From Hymenobacter gummosus (GTDB lineage Bacteria; Bacteroidota; Bacteroidia; Cytophagales; Hymenobacteraceae), in the NCBI RefSeq assembly GCF_003970915.1, contig NZ_RXOF01000004.1, positions 310,001 through 374,000 of the forward strand: 64,000 nucleotides of DNA, written 5' to 3'. Position 1 is the stretch's first letter. The number at the start of each line of letters is the position of its first letter. The notes under the pieces were generated by a model that was given only the letters and a program-made list of their open reading frames with translations, did no database searches and had not been told where the DNA came from. Below, one piece after another: positions 16,958 through 26,919 of the stretch. The translations under genes and the position numbers were made by a program.

Positions 16958-17728
16958 TCACTCTCCGCCCTGAATCGGCGCTTTTTGCCGGCCCGCCACG
17001 CGCACCGGTACCGTCAGGGCAAAGCCGAGGGCGGAGCTGCGCGCCGTCAGCTGCGTCTCGTAGGCTTCGCCGTTCAGGGTGTAGTCCAGCCGGTAGCGAC
17101 TCAACGGCGTGAGGCCCCACACGAGGTAGAGGCTGAGGTGGGCCCGCTCGCGCCCGCGCCGGTAGTAGCGCGCCTGCGCCCCCAGGTACACCGAGGCCCC
17201 CCAGCGCGCCGAATCGGTCTGGGCGCGTCGCCACGTGATGCGGTTGCCGGACGAGGACGAGAAAACCTGTGTTCTTCCGTCGTATGGATCGTAGTCGAAC
17301 GCCTGCCAGTCGAGCTGGGGGCCAGCCGCTAGCGCGAGGCGTAGGCCGTGTCCGGCCGTAGAAGTTTGCCCGAACCGGTAGCCGATTTGGAAGGGCACAT
17401 GCAGCACATTGCTGGACCATGCATCGGAGGCATTAAATGCCGCAGAATTGCCACGTAGAGCAGTGGAGGGAATATGTGCTCTAAAGCCGGCGCTTGCGCC
17501 GCCCATCCGCGCACCGGTGCTCAATTCCCAACGGCTGTCCAACTGCACCCGGGCCATCAGGCCGTAGGTCGGAGATTTGATGGACTGCTTGCTCAAATGC
17601 TCGGCATCCATCGCTGCACTGACTCCGGCCGACCACTGCAAGCCGATGGACGGGTCCAGGTAGAAGGACTGGGCCCGCAAAGCGCAGGGCAACAGACATA
17701 GTGATAGAACACCAATAGCGGCGCGCAT
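16958..17728 (-). CDS. Outer-membrane beta-barrel-like protein of unknown function
   Basis: A 256-residue protein with a signal peptide (MRAAIGVLSLCLLPCALRAQ). Alternating hydrophobic strands such as WELSTGARMGGA, LRLALAAGPQLDW, WGASVYLGAQARYY and HLSLYLVWGLTPLS fit a small outer-membrane barrel or PorT-like protein. No specific family recognised. It stands alone between tmRNA and a repeat-bearing spacer. Confidence 0.65.
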   Translation of the reverse strand: MRAAIGVLSLCLLPCALRAQSFYLDPSIGLQWSAGVSAAMDAEHLSKQSIKSPTYGLMARVQLDSRWELSTGARMGGASAGFRAHIPSTALRGNSAAFNASDAWSSNVLHVPFQIGYRFGQTSTAGHGLRLALAAGPQLDWQAFDYDPYDGRTQVFSSSSGNRITWRRAQTDSARWGASVYLGAQARYYRRGRERAHLSLYLVWGLTPLSRYRLDYTLNGEAYETQLTARSSALGFALTVPVRVAGRQKAPIQGGE

Positions 17729-17749
17729 AACGTGATGCGAGGTTAAGCA

Positions 17750-17855
17750 GTGTCACGTCGAGCTTGTTGGCGCATCCGCGTGCGGATGCAAGACCCTAAT
17801 CTGACGAGTGGATGTATTACCCAGCCAGATGTCGCGGCAAACCCGCCATGACGGT
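17750..17855. repeat. Decayed REP-A palindrome
   Basis: CACGTCGAGCTTGTTGGCG and CCAGATGTCGCGGCAAACCC then CATGACG match the REP-A arms with many changes, so this is probably an old copy. The rest of the 264-bp spacer holds only the terminator at 17925. Confidence 0.5.
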
Positions 17856-17924
17856 TCAGGAACTTCCCAAACAGCGGCACTTGCAGAACGCTTCACGGGC
17901 CGGAACGCATGTTCTAACCGGGAT

Positions 17925-17973
17925 AAAAAATTCGCCGGCCGGCTACTGAAGGACTTTCAGCAGCCGGCCGGCG
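17925..17973 (-). terminator. Rho-independent terminator of the 17993-18502 gene
   Basis: CGCCGGCCGGCTACTGAA pairs with TTTCAGCAGCCGGCCGGCG (one mismatch, four-base loop). On the minus strand it is followed by six T (AAAAAA at 17925-17930). Confidence 0.88.
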
Positions 17974-17992
17974 CAGCTTTCGGCGGGGCCGC

Positions 17993-18502
17993 TCAGCCAA
18001 TGGCGGGCGTGTTGCGGCCGGAGCGCAGCGGGGCGGCCAGGGCCGGGCCGTAGAAGCGATAGGCCATGTACAAAGCCAGCGGCACTTCGACGAGCAGGGC
18101 CAGCTTGCGCACCCAGTCACTGTGGATGAGCAGGTTCACCATGTCGTTCTGGCTCCACCAGGCCGTCAGCGGCGCGAAGCCGAGCAGGTAGACGCCCCAG
18201 GCCAGCAGGTGACAGGCCAGCACGGCCCCTAGCAGCCCGCGCGGAATGGCCGGCGGGCGGTTGGCCATCAGCGCCAGCACCACCAGGGTGAGCAGCACGG
18301 CCGGCAGGGTGAAGGGAAACCAGGAGCGGCCGGAGTCGGCCATGTTCCAGGCGGCCAGGTCGGCGGCGTTCATGAAAGAGCCGGCCTCCGACAGGCTGCG
18401 GTAGCCTTGCCACTCGGTCAGCACGGCGGCCAGGAGGCAGTAGAGCGTCAGGGCGAGGTAGGCGGGAAACAGCCAGCGCGCGGGAGAGTATGATGCGTTC
18501 AT
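17993..18502 (-). CDS. Four-helix membrane protein of unknown function
   Basis: A 169-residue integral membrane protein starting MNASYSPARW. Four hydrophobic segments are visible: LFPAYLALTLYCLLAAVL, FTLPAVLLTLVVLALMA, GLLGAVLACHLLAWGVYLLG and LALLVEVPLALYMAYRF. The upstream frame extension is rejected because it lacks membrane or coding character. No family recognised. Divergent from dnaX. Confidence 0.65.
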   Translation of the reverse strand: MNASYSPARWLFPAYLALTLYCLLAAVLTEWQGYRSLSEAGSFMNAADLAAWNMADSGRSWFPFTLPAVLLTLVVLALMANRPPAIPRGLLGAVLACHLLAWGVYLLGFAPLTAWWSQNDMVNLLIHSDWVRKLALLVEVPLALYMAYRFYGPALAAPLRSGRNTPAIG

Positions 18503-18719
18503 ACGGTGGGAATGGTTGGGTAGTAGAAGCGCCGCCTGCTCGACCGGCAAAGCGGCAGTTGAGCAGGAATAAGATAAACATATTATTAACATATGTCAAT
18601 ATTTTATGTCTATATTTCTAATAATAATCCGTTTTGCCGGCAAAGCCCGTATAAGGCCCTCTGGCTGTGCGACGGGGCAAAGCCGCCGAACTTTCCTTTC
18701 CCGGCCCGCCTTTTAGGGG

Positions 18720-18727
18720 TATCTTTG
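18720..18727 (+). promoter_or_regulatory. Bacteroidota -7 box (TATCTTTG) of dnaX
   Basis: Matches the TAnnTTTG consensus exactly. A weak TTTC lies about 19 bp upstream in the -33 position. Transcription would start only a few bases before the ATG at 18740; AGGAG lies in that leader. Confidence 0.5.
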
Positions 18728-18739
18728 TGGCTAGGAGTT

Positions 18740-20779
18740 ATGGAGAATTTTGTCGTTTCGGCCCGCAAATACCGTCCCGCCACGTTCCGCAGCGTGGTCG
18801 GGCAGCAGCACGTAACCACCACGCTGCAGAACGCCATCGTGACCGGCCACCTGGCCCAGGCGTTTCTGTTTTGCGGTCCGCGCGGGGTGGGCAAAACCAC
18901 CTGCGCCCGCATCCTGGCCAAGACCATCAACTGCACCAACCTCACGCCAGAAGCCGAGGCCTGCGACACCTGCGACTCCTGCCGGGCCTTCAACCAGAGC
19001 GCCTCGTTCAACGTGCACGAGCTGGACGCGGCCTCGAATAACTCAGTCGAAGATATCCGCAGCCTGGTGGAGCAGGTGCGCTACGCCCCGCAGCAGGGCC
19101 GCTACAAGGTGTACATCATCGACGAGGTGCACATGCTCTCGAATGCGGCCTTCAACGCCTTTCTGAAGACGCTGGAGGAGCCACCGGGCTACGCCATCTT
19201 CATCCTGGCCACCACCGAGCGGCACAAGATCATTCCGACGATTCTCTCGCGCTGCCAGATCTTCGACTTCAACCGCATCAAGCTCGACGACATCGTGGGG
19301 CACCTGGGCTACATTGCCGGCAAGGAGCAGGTGACGGCCGAGGAAGATGCCCTGCACCTGATTGCCCAGAAAGCCGACGGCGGCCTGCGCGACGCGCTGA
19401 GCATCTTCGACCAGATGGTGACCTTCTCGGGCCATCAGCTGAGCTACCGGGCGGTGGTGCAGAATCTGCACGTGCTCGACTACGAGTACTACTTCCGCCT
19501 CACCGACTACTGCCTGCGCCAGGATTTGAGCCAGACGCTGCTGCTGCTCGACGAGGTGGTGCAGAACGGCTTCGACTTGCACCAGTTCGTCATCGGGGCG
19601 GCGGAGCACCTGCGCGGCCTGCTGGTGTGCAAGGACCCGCAGACGGTGCAGCTGCTGGAAGTGTCGGAGGGCCTGCGCCAGCGGTATGCCGATCAGGCAA
19701 GACAGGCCCCGCTGAGCTTCCTGGTGACGGGCCTGAACCTGCTCAGCCTCTGCGACCGGGAGTTCAAAGCCGCCAAAAACCAGCGCCTGCACGTGGAGCT
19801 GATGCTCATGAAGCTGACTTACCTGCGCAATGCGGTGCAGCTCACGCAGGACATGGTAGCCTCGGCCGGTAACGGCGAGGCTAAAAAAAAAACTGACGGT
19901 ATAGCTCCGGCCGCCCCCGCGGCGGCGCCCAACGGGTCGAATGGCAGCTACGCCGGCAACGGGCCCGGCGGCGGTGCCCCGGCGGCCGGGCCGCGCGTGG
20001 CTCAGCCCCTACCCAGCCCGCAGCCAACGGGCAGTCAGCCGGCCAATGGCCAGCCCGTGCACGCGCCGGCCGCGCCCGAGCCCATTGTGCCGGTGCAGAG
20101 CGGGGTGGAAGAGCTGCACCCCACGCCCAGCATCGAAAACGAGCTGGAGGAGCGGCCCTCCACGCGCCGGCAGCTGGTCGACACGCTGCCGCACGTGGAC
20201 GCCGGCCGGCCCAGCGTGGCGGGCCACGAGCCAGGCAGCCGTCCGCTGGTAGCCGCGGCCGACCCGGTAGCCACCGCGCCCGGCATGGCCCGCCCGGCCG
20301 CCAAGCCCCTCGCCATTCCGAAGATGAACCTGCAGGCACTCAAGAGCCAGGCCACCCAGCGTCAGGAAACGCAGGCCGCCGTGCTGGAAGAAGAAGCCGC
20401 CGCGCCCGTCACCGGCTCCATCGACCAGCAGCGGCTGCAGCAGGTGTGGCGCGAGCTGGCGGAGGCGCGCAAGCAGATCAGCATGAGCGAGTTTACCATC
20501 CTGAACCGCCCCATCCAGGCCGACGCCCAGCACGTGGTACGCCTGCAGCTGGAAAACACGGTGCAGCTCGACCAGTTCAACGCTTTCAAGCCCGAGTTTA
20601 TCGGGGCCCTGCGCCAGCGCACCGGCTACCGCAGCCTCACCATTCAGACCGAGGTGACGCACCAGGAGCAGAACGCCATGCGCCTGTACACCTCCTCGGA
20701 CCGCTTCGAGTACCTGGCCCAGAAATTCCCGGTGCTGCTGGAAATGAAGCAGAAGCTGGGCCTGGACACGGATTTCTAG
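18740..20779 (+). CDS. dnaX: DNA polymerase III subunits gamma/tau
   Basis: Clamp-loader ATPase of 679 residues. Start at MENFVVSARKYRP, preceded by TAGGAG and a -7 box. Domain I has the P-loop GPRGVGKTT (46-54), zinc cysteines C65, C75, C78 and C81, DEVHML (Walker B, about 134) and the SRC sensor (SRCQIFDFNRI, about 171). Domains II-III run to about residue 375. A proline/alanine-rich linker (about 385-540) and a tau-type C-terminal domain (about 555-679) follow. Codons 382-385 sit on an A10 tract at 19883-19892, and both alternative frames stop at once. Slippage there would give a gamma form of about 385-387 residues. Confidence 0.95.
   Translation: MENFVVSARKYRPATFRSVVGQQHVTTTLQNAIVTGHLAQAFLFCGPRGVGKTTCARILAKTINCTNLTPEAEACDTCDSCRAFNQSASFNVHELDAASNNSVEDIRSLVEQVRYAPQQGRYKVYIIDEVHMLSNAAFNAFLKTLEEPPGYAIFILATTERHKIIPTILSRCQIFDFNRIKLDDIVGHLGYIAGKEQVTAEEDALHLIAQKADGGLRDALSIFDQMVTFSGHQLSYRAVVQNLHVLDYEYYFRLTDYCLRQDLSQTLLLLDEVVQNGFDLHQFVIGAAEHLRGLLVCKDPQTVQLLEVSEGLRQRYADQARQAPLSFLVTGLNLLSLCDREFKAAKNQRLHVELMLMKLTYLRNAVQLTQDMVASAGNGEAKKKTDGIAPAAPAAAPNGSNGSYAGNGPGGGAPAAGPRVAQPLPSPQPTGSQPANGQPVHAPAAPEPIVPVQSGVEELHPTPSIENELEERPSTRRQLVDTLPHVDAGRPSVAGHEPGSRPLVAAADPVATAPGMARPAAKPLAIPKMNLQALKSQATQRQETQAAVLEEEAAAPVTGSIDQQRLQQVWRELAEARKQISMSEFTILNRPIQADAQHVVRLQLENTVQLDQFNAFKPEFIGALRQRTGYRSLTIQTEVTHQEQNAMRLYTSSDRFEYLAQKFPVLLEMKQKLGLDTDF
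19883..19892 (+). promoter_or_regulatory. Candidate slippery A10 tract in dnaX
   Basis: GCT is followed by ten A and then CTGACGGTATAG. Zero frame continues AAA AAA AAA ACT GAC. With one extra A the frame is AAA AAA AAA AAC TGA; with one fewer it is AAA AAA AAA CTG ACG GTA TAG. It lies at the end of domain III, where gamma ends in other bacteria. Seen directly; the function is inferred from Thermus dnaX, where an A9 run slips during transcription. Confidence 0.6.
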
Positions 20780-21020
20780 GGGCCTCCCCCCGGCCCCCTC
20801 TCCTAGAGGAGAGGGGGAGCATGAAGTCAGCACCCTCAGCAACGACAGCGGGAGCCATGAGCGTTAGGCTCATGGCTCCCGCTGTCTTCAGTGCTACCTG
20901 AGTTTCTGTAAAACCAAAATCGTCCGCGGCGGGGTGGCTGAGCCCGCGCGAAGCCGGCCCGCATCGTTGCTGACGCCAGGCTCCCCCTCTCTACGGGAGA
21001 GGGGGCCGGGGGGTGAGGCC
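20780..21020. mobile_element. Composite palindromic (MITE-like) element, copy 1, upstream of the M16 peptidase gene
   Basis: About 240 bp bounded by REP-B palindromes (20780-20821 and 20978-21020) with GAAGTCAGCA just inside the left end and GTTGCTGACG inside the right. In the middle is a strong hairpin, CAGCGGGAGCCATGAGC / GCTCATGGCTCCCGCTG (20846-20884), then CGTCCGCGGCGG. The same order is found at 24122-24363. No coding capacity. It follows the dnaX stop directly, so its hairpin may end dnaX transcription. Confidence 0.75.
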
Positions 21021-21027
21021 CAATAGC

Positions 21028-21035
21028 TACCTTTG
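21028..21035 (+). promoter_or_regulatory. Possible -7 box (TACCTTTG) of the M16 peptidase gene
   Basis: Exact TAnnTTTG match 33 bp upstream of the GTG start, just outside the composite element. No convincing -33 TTTG is present, so confidence is limited. Confidence 0.4.
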
Positions 21036-21067
21036 GCCTCCCTCCTACCGAACCCATTCCGCTATCC

Positions 21068-24000
21068 GTGAAAAAAACCTCTTTGCTCCTGCTCCCCGCC
21101 GCGCTGGGGCTGCTCACCCAGTGCCAGTCGGGCAAGCCGGCCGCTACGGTCACGCCCCCCGCCGCCACCGCCCCGGCCGCCGCTGAGGCGCCCAAGCCCA
21201 AGGAATATAAGTACACCACCGTCGAGGGGGACCCGCTCAAAACGCGCATCTACACCCTCGACAACGGCCTGACGGTGTACCTCTCCGACTACGACGACGC
21301 CCCGCGCATTCAGACCTACGTGGCGGTGCGCGCCGGCTCCAAAAACGACCCGCACGACGCCACCGGCCTGGCCCACTACCTGGAGCACATGGTGTTCAAG
21401 GGCACGTCCAAGCTGGGCGCCCAGAACTTCAGCGCCGAGCAGCCCGAGCTGGCCAAAATCGAGGCCCTGTACGAGCAGTACCGCGGCACCCGCGACGCGG
21501 CGCTGCGCAAGAAATACTACCACCAGATCGACTCGATTTCGGGCGTGGCGGCCAAGTACGCCGTGGCCAACGAGTACGACAAGCTGATGGGCGCCATCGG
21601 GGCCAAGGGCTCCAACGCCTACACCTCGGTGGAGCAGACGGTGTACCAAGAGGACATTCCCTCCAACCGCGTGGAGCAGTGGGCCGCCGTGCAGGCCGAA
21701 CGGTTTGGGGAGCTGGTGCCGCGCCTGTTTCACACCGAGCTGGAAGCCGTGTACGAGGAGAAAAACCGCGGCCTCGACAACGACTTCAGCAAGGAGTTCG
21801 AGGCCCTGAACCGCAGCCTGTTCCAGAAGCACGAGTACGGCACGCAGACCACCATCGGCACCATCGAGCACCTGCAGAACCCCTCGATTACGGCCATCAA
21901 GGCGTATTTCGACAAGTACTACGTGCCCAACAACATGGCCGTGGCCATGAGCGGCGACCTGGACTTCGACCAGACCATCCGCCTCGTCGATAAGTACTTC
22001 GGCCAGCTCAAAAGCAAGCCGGTGCCGGCCTACACGCCCGCCCAGGAAGCGCCCCTTACGGCGCCCATCGTGACGGAGGTGAAGGGCCCCAACGCCGAAA
22101 ACGTGATGGTGGGCTTCCGCTTCCCCGGCACGGCCACCAAGGACGCGCTGGTGCTGCGCATGATTGACAAGATTCTGACCAACGGACAGGCCGGCCTCAT
22201 CGACCTGAACCTGAACCAGAAGCAGGCCGTGCTCGAAGCCCAGAGCTTCGCCGACCTCAACAACGACTACTCCACCCACGTGCTGTTCGGCACGCCGCGC
22301 CAGGGCCAGACGCTCGACCAGGTGAAGACCCTGCTGCTGGCCCAGCTCGATAAGGTGAAAAAGGGCGACTTCCCCGACTGGCTCATCCCGGCCATCATCA
22401 ACAACGAGCAGCTGCAGCGCACCAAGAGCTACGAAAGCAACGAGGCCCGCGCGGGCGCGTTCGTGTCGGCCTTCGTGGCCCGCGAAGACTGGAAAGACTA
22501 CCTGCAGCAGTTCGAGGACTTCGGCAAAATCACCAAAGCCGACGTGATGCGCGTGGCCAATCAGTACTACGGCCCCGGCTACGCCCTCATCTACAAGCGC
22601 ACCGGCAAGGACACCAGCACGCCCAAGGTCGTCAAGCCGGCTATTACGCCCGTGTCGGTGAACCGCGAGGTGGCCTCCAACTACTACCAGCAGGTGGTGG
22701 CCCTGCAGGCGCCCGAGCTGCAGCCGGTGTTCCTCGACTACAAAAAGGACATCCAGCAAACCGAGCTGAAACCCGGCCTGCCGCTGTTCTACACCAAGAA
22801 CTCGGAAAACAACCTGTTCTCCCTGTTCTACGTGCTCGACCTGGGCACCAACAACGACCCCAAGTTGGGTCTGGCCGCCGACTACCTCAAGTACCTGGGC
22901 ACCGGCCAGTACTCGGCCGCCCAGCTGCAGCAGGAGTTCTACAAGCTCGGCTGCTCCTTCGACGTGAGCAGCAGCCCCGACCGCGTGTTCGTCAGCCTTA
23001 GCGGCCTCGACAAGAACATGGAGCCGGCGCTGCAGCTGTTCGAGCAGCTCTTAAACAACCCCACGCCCGACCCGCAGGCGCTGAAGGACATGACGGCCGG
23101 CATCCTCAAAAACCGCCAAGACGCCAAGCTCAACAAGGGCGTCATCCTCAGCCAGGCCATGCTGAACTACGTCAAGTTCGGCCCCAAGAACCCCTTCACC
23201 AACATCGTCAGCGCCCAGGAGCTGAAGACGCTCAAGCCCCAGGAGCTAATCAGCCGCATCAAGCAACTGGAGACGTACCAGCACCGCGTGCTGTACTACG
23301 GGCCGCGTAATACGGAGGGACACGGCGAAGTCGTAGTTGGAACCGTCGGCTCTAATGGTCAAGTAGCGCCGACCAACAATCCGCAAATGCAGGCCGATGG
23401 CATAGCTGATGTGCTGCGTCGTATGCACAAGACGCCCGCTAAGCTCACCCCCACCCCGCCCGCCAAGGACTTCGCCGAGCTGCCGCTGAAGGACCGCAAG
23501 GTGTACTGGACCGACTTCAACATGGTGCAGGCCGAAATCCTGTTCCTCTCCCGCGGCGACGCCTACGACAAGGCCCTGGTGCCCACCGTGAGCCTCTACA
23601 ACGAGTACTTCGGCGGCAACATGGGCAGCATCGTGTTCCAGGAGCTGCGCGAGTCCAAGGCCCTGGCCTACTCCGCCACCTCCCGCTACGCCAACGCCGA
23701 CAAGGTGGGCCGCTCCAACTACCAGCTCAGCTACATCGGCACCCAGGCCGATAAGCTGCCCGAGGCCATGGCCGGCATGGAAACCCTCCTGAACGACATG
23801 CCCATGGCCGAAGCCAACCTCAACGTAGCCCGCCAGAGCATCCGCAACAGCATTGCCACCGAGCGCATCACCAAGTCCGACGTGCTCTTCGCCTACGAGC
23901 GGGCCAAGCGCCTGGGTCTCGACTACGACCTGCGCCGCGACGTGTACGAGCAGACCGCCAAGATGAGCCTGGCCGACCTCAAGAAGTTCCAGGAAGCCCG

Positions 24001-24121
24001 CGTGAAAGGCCGCCCCCAGACCATCCTCGTCATCGGCTCCAAAGACCGCCTCAACTTTAAGGAGCTGGCCAAGTACGGCCAGGTGCAGCAGCTGAGCCTG
24101 AAGGAAATCTTCGGGTATTAG
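21068..24121 (+). CDS. M16 family zinc metallopeptidase lipoprotein (insulinase/pitrilysin-like)
   Basis: A 1017-residue double-length M16 peptidase that degrades peptides in the periplasm. It starts with GTG; the signal ends LLTQC (lipobox Cys19), so it is probably a lipoprotein. The inverted zinc motif HYLEH is at 103-107 (H103, E106, H107), with the third ligand Glu about 75 residues downstream in the EAVYEEKNRG region. A second, catalytically inactive M16 domain pair follows (about 570-1017; GGNMGSIVFQELRESKALAYS). The gene is bracketed by two same-orientation copies of a 240-bp palindromic element. Confidence 0.92.
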   Translation: MKKTSLLLLPAALGLLTQCQSGKPAATVTPPAATAPAAAEAPKPKEYKYTTVEGDPLKTRIYTLDNGLTVYLSDYDDAPRIQTYVAVRAGSKNDPHDATGLAHYLEHMVFKGTSKLGAQNFSAEQPELAKIEALYEQYRGTRDAALRKKYYHQIDSISGVAAKYAVANEYDKLMGAIGAKGSNAYTSVEQTVYQEDIPSNRVEQWAAVQAERFGELVPRLFHTELEAVYEEKNRGLDNDFSKEFEALNRSLFQKHEYGTQTTIGTIEHLQNPSITAIKAYFDKYYVPNNMAVAMSGDLDFDQTIRLVDKYFGQLKSKPVPAYTPAQEAPLTAPIVTEVKGPNAENVMVGFRFPGTATKDALVLRMIDKILTNGQAGLIDLNLNQKQAVLEAQSFADLNNDYSTHVLFGTPRQGQTLDQVKTLLLAQLDKVKKGDFPDWLIPAIINNEQLQRTKSYESNEARAGAFVSAFVAREDWKDYLQQFEDFGKITKADVMRVANQYYGPGYALIYKRTGKDTSTPKVVKPAITPVSVNREVASNYYQQVVALQAPELQPVFLDYKKDIQQTELKPGLPLFYTKNSENNLFSLFYVLDLGTNNDPKLGLAADYLKYLGTGQYSAAQLQQEFYKLGCSFDVSSSPDRVFVSLSGLDKNMEPALQLFEQLLNNPTPDPQALKDMTAGILKNRQDAKLNKGVILSQAMLNYVKFGPKNPFTNIVSAQELKTLKPQELISRIKQLETYQHRVLYYGPRNTEGHGEVVVGTVGSNGQVAPTNNPQMQADGIADVLRRMHKTPAKLTPTPPAKDFAELPLKDRKVYWTDFNMVQAEILFLSRGDAYDKALVPTVSLYNEYFGGNMGSIVFQELRESKALAYSATSRYANADKVGRSNYQLSYIGTQADKLPEAMAGMETLLNDMPMAEANLNVARQSIRNSIATERITKSDVLFAYERAKRLGLDYDLRRDVYEQTAKMSLADLKKFQEARVKGRPQTILVIGSKDRLNFKELAKYGQVQQLSLKEIFGY

Positions 24122-24363
24122 GGCCTCCGCGGCCTCACCCCCCGGCCCCCTCTCCCGTGGAGAGGGGGAGCCTGAAGTCAGCAACGATTGCGGCAGCCAT
24201 GAGCTTGGGCTCATGGCTGCCGCTTTTTATATCCTATCCAACAGTGAAAAAACCGTCCGCGGCGGGTCGGCGCAGCGCGAGCGGAGCCGACCCGCACCGC
24301 CTGCTGACTCTGCTGACTTCCGGCTCCCCCTCTCCACGGGAGAGGGGGCCGGGGGGTGAGGCC
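24122..24363. mobile_element. Composite palindromic (MITE-like) element, copy 2, downstream of the M16 gene
   Basis: Same layout and orientation as the copy at 20780: REP-B (24125-24172), GAAGTCAGCAACGA, hairpin (24190-24223), CCGTCCGCGGCGG, then GCTGACTTCCGGCTCCC and a second REP-B (24320-24363). Arms and internal words are near-identical between copies while spacers differ. It starts at the M16 stop codon. Confidence 0.75.
24190..24228 (+). terminator. Terminator hairpin carried by the composite element
   Basis: GCGGCAGCCATGAGC / GCTCATGGCTGCCGC followed by TTTTT. It would end M16 peptidase transcription. Confidence 0.8.
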
Positions 24364-24525
24364 GCGCATATACGACATTTTTTCCAAACACTTGTTTCCC
24401 CCCGATTTTAGTCGGTGCTTTGCATCCTGTTTCGGCCCGGCGGCACCCGCTCCCCCGGCCGAAATAGCTGTTTCAACCCTAACCAGAACCCTTAAATCCC
24501 GCGTCATTCCCTGACCACGCAAGAT

Positions 24526-25791
<1,266 letters not shown>

Positions 25792-25813
25792 TACCTTGGC
25801 TTAGGCCAAAAAG

Positions 25814-25848
25814 AAACCCCGCGTTGGTGCAAGCCGGCGCGGGGTTTT
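25814..25848 (+). terminator. Rho-independent terminator of icd
   Basis: AAACCCCGCG ... CGCGGGGTTTT around a TTGGTGCAAGCCGG loop, 22 bp after the stop codon. Confidence 0.9.
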
Positions 25849-25876
25849 GTTTTGTTGGCCCAACGGCTTAACGGTT

Positions 25877-26428
25877 ATGGGAGTGATTTATCGTATCCTA
25901 CGACGCTATCTGTGGCTCCTGCCTGTTTTATCGATGCTGCTATTTCTGAACAGCTGTTGCCACTGTTCTGATGACGGCATTGAGCTTATGCATTTCAGGT
26001 TTGATCCGGACAGCTTGAGCAGCCGCGGCTTTCGGAGCGCAGAAATACGAACGGCCTATATGATTCGCTACACCGATGCCCAAGCCACTGAATTGCTAGA
26101 TACATTACGGCAGCCACCCCGCCAGTACATGCTGCCGCCCGATTCGGCCTATTTCTTTGTGACCTACCAACCCCGCAGTTCTATCGACTTCACTTTTCTG
26201 CTCTTTGGATTTGGCTCAACTGTCAATGGCAAAACGGTAAAAAGCTACCGGGTAATTGTTCCGGCCACTGGCACTTCCTACGCCATCACGGACGTCGACT
26301 TGGCCTTGAAAAACTCCGATTTGCCGCTCAGTTGTGGCTGTAGCACCGTTAAGCGCAAAAGCTTCATTCTCAATGGCCGCAAAGTGGATTTAAAAAAGCG
26401 CAACGAAGAAACCATTCTGAGCCGCTAA
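25877..26428 (+). CDS. Lipoprotein of unknown function
   Basis: A 183-residue protein. Start MGVIYRILRRYLWLL gives a signal peptide with lipobox LNSC (second Cys follows at once: NSCCHCSD). The mature part is mixed alpha/beta with YRVIVPATGTSYAITDVDL and three further cysteines. Base composition is lower in GC than the flanking genes, which could mean recent arrival. No family recognised; alone between icd and a gene-free spacer. Confidence 0.7.
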   Translation: MGVIYRILRRYLWLLPVLSMLLFLNSCCHCSDDGIELMHFRFDPDSLSSRGFRSAEIRTAYMIRYTDAQATELLDTLRQPPRQYMLPPDSAYFFVTYQPRSSIDFTFLLFGFGSTVNGKTVKSYRVIVPATGTSYAITDVDLALKNSDLPLSCGCSTVKRKSFILNGRKVDLKKRNEETILSR

Positions 26429-26919
26429 GTGCACTATTGGCTCGAATGGCACACAACTGACGCGGGTTTAGCGCCGCGTAACTTGTGCCCAATCGTAATG
26501 CGGAGGTTGTACCGCCGGTGCTGCCCCAGCGGCAATGCGACTCCGTCGATACAGCCTAATCACTAACATTTGTCCAACCCCAGCAGGCAACCGGCCTACT
26601 GATAAAACCAACGGCGGTCAGGGCCGAAGCCCCAACCGCCGCCGTCCTACGGACGTTCAAGCCAGTGACTTATCACATCTCGAATGGCTCCTCCCACCGC
26701 TGCTTTACACAGCTCCAAGAGGATGCGGAACCAACCAGCCTCGCCAGTCGGTTTCGCCTTCACACGCTTACCCATAAACTTACCAGGTTGAGGGTGCTCT
26801 ACTCACCCACTTCCTGAAGCCCTGGCCGAGCCACCGGCCGGGGCTTCGTCTTTTACAAGACGACGCGCCCGTCGGGGTGACAACTGTGCGAATCCGCCCA
26901 AGATAGCCCACCGACTCCC
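26429..26919. other. Gene-free spacer, possible decayed transposase start
   Basis: About 490 bp with no convincing gene. One plus-strand open frame (26535-26777) contains RRPTDVQASDLSHLEWLLPP, which loosely resembles the N-terminus of IS5-type transposases (pattern SDLTDxEWxLIxPLLP), but nothing further of a transposase follows and no terminal repeats are visible. Treated as unproven. Confidence 0.3.

Noticed and set aside
20893-20990. Spacer inside the composite element as a small RNA gene
   Set aside because: Only the single hairpin is conserved between copies; no promoter box is visible.
2900-24363. Every REP-B hairpin as a terminator of the nearest gene
   Set aside because: Most copies lack a T-run and occur upstream of genes as often as downstream; only the element hairpin at 24190 has TTTTT.
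26535-26777. Open frame with a SDLSHLEW-like string as an IS5 transposase
   Set aside because: Only about 15 residues resemble the family; no DDE residues, terminal repeats or rest of the gene are present. Left as a weak remark on the spacer.
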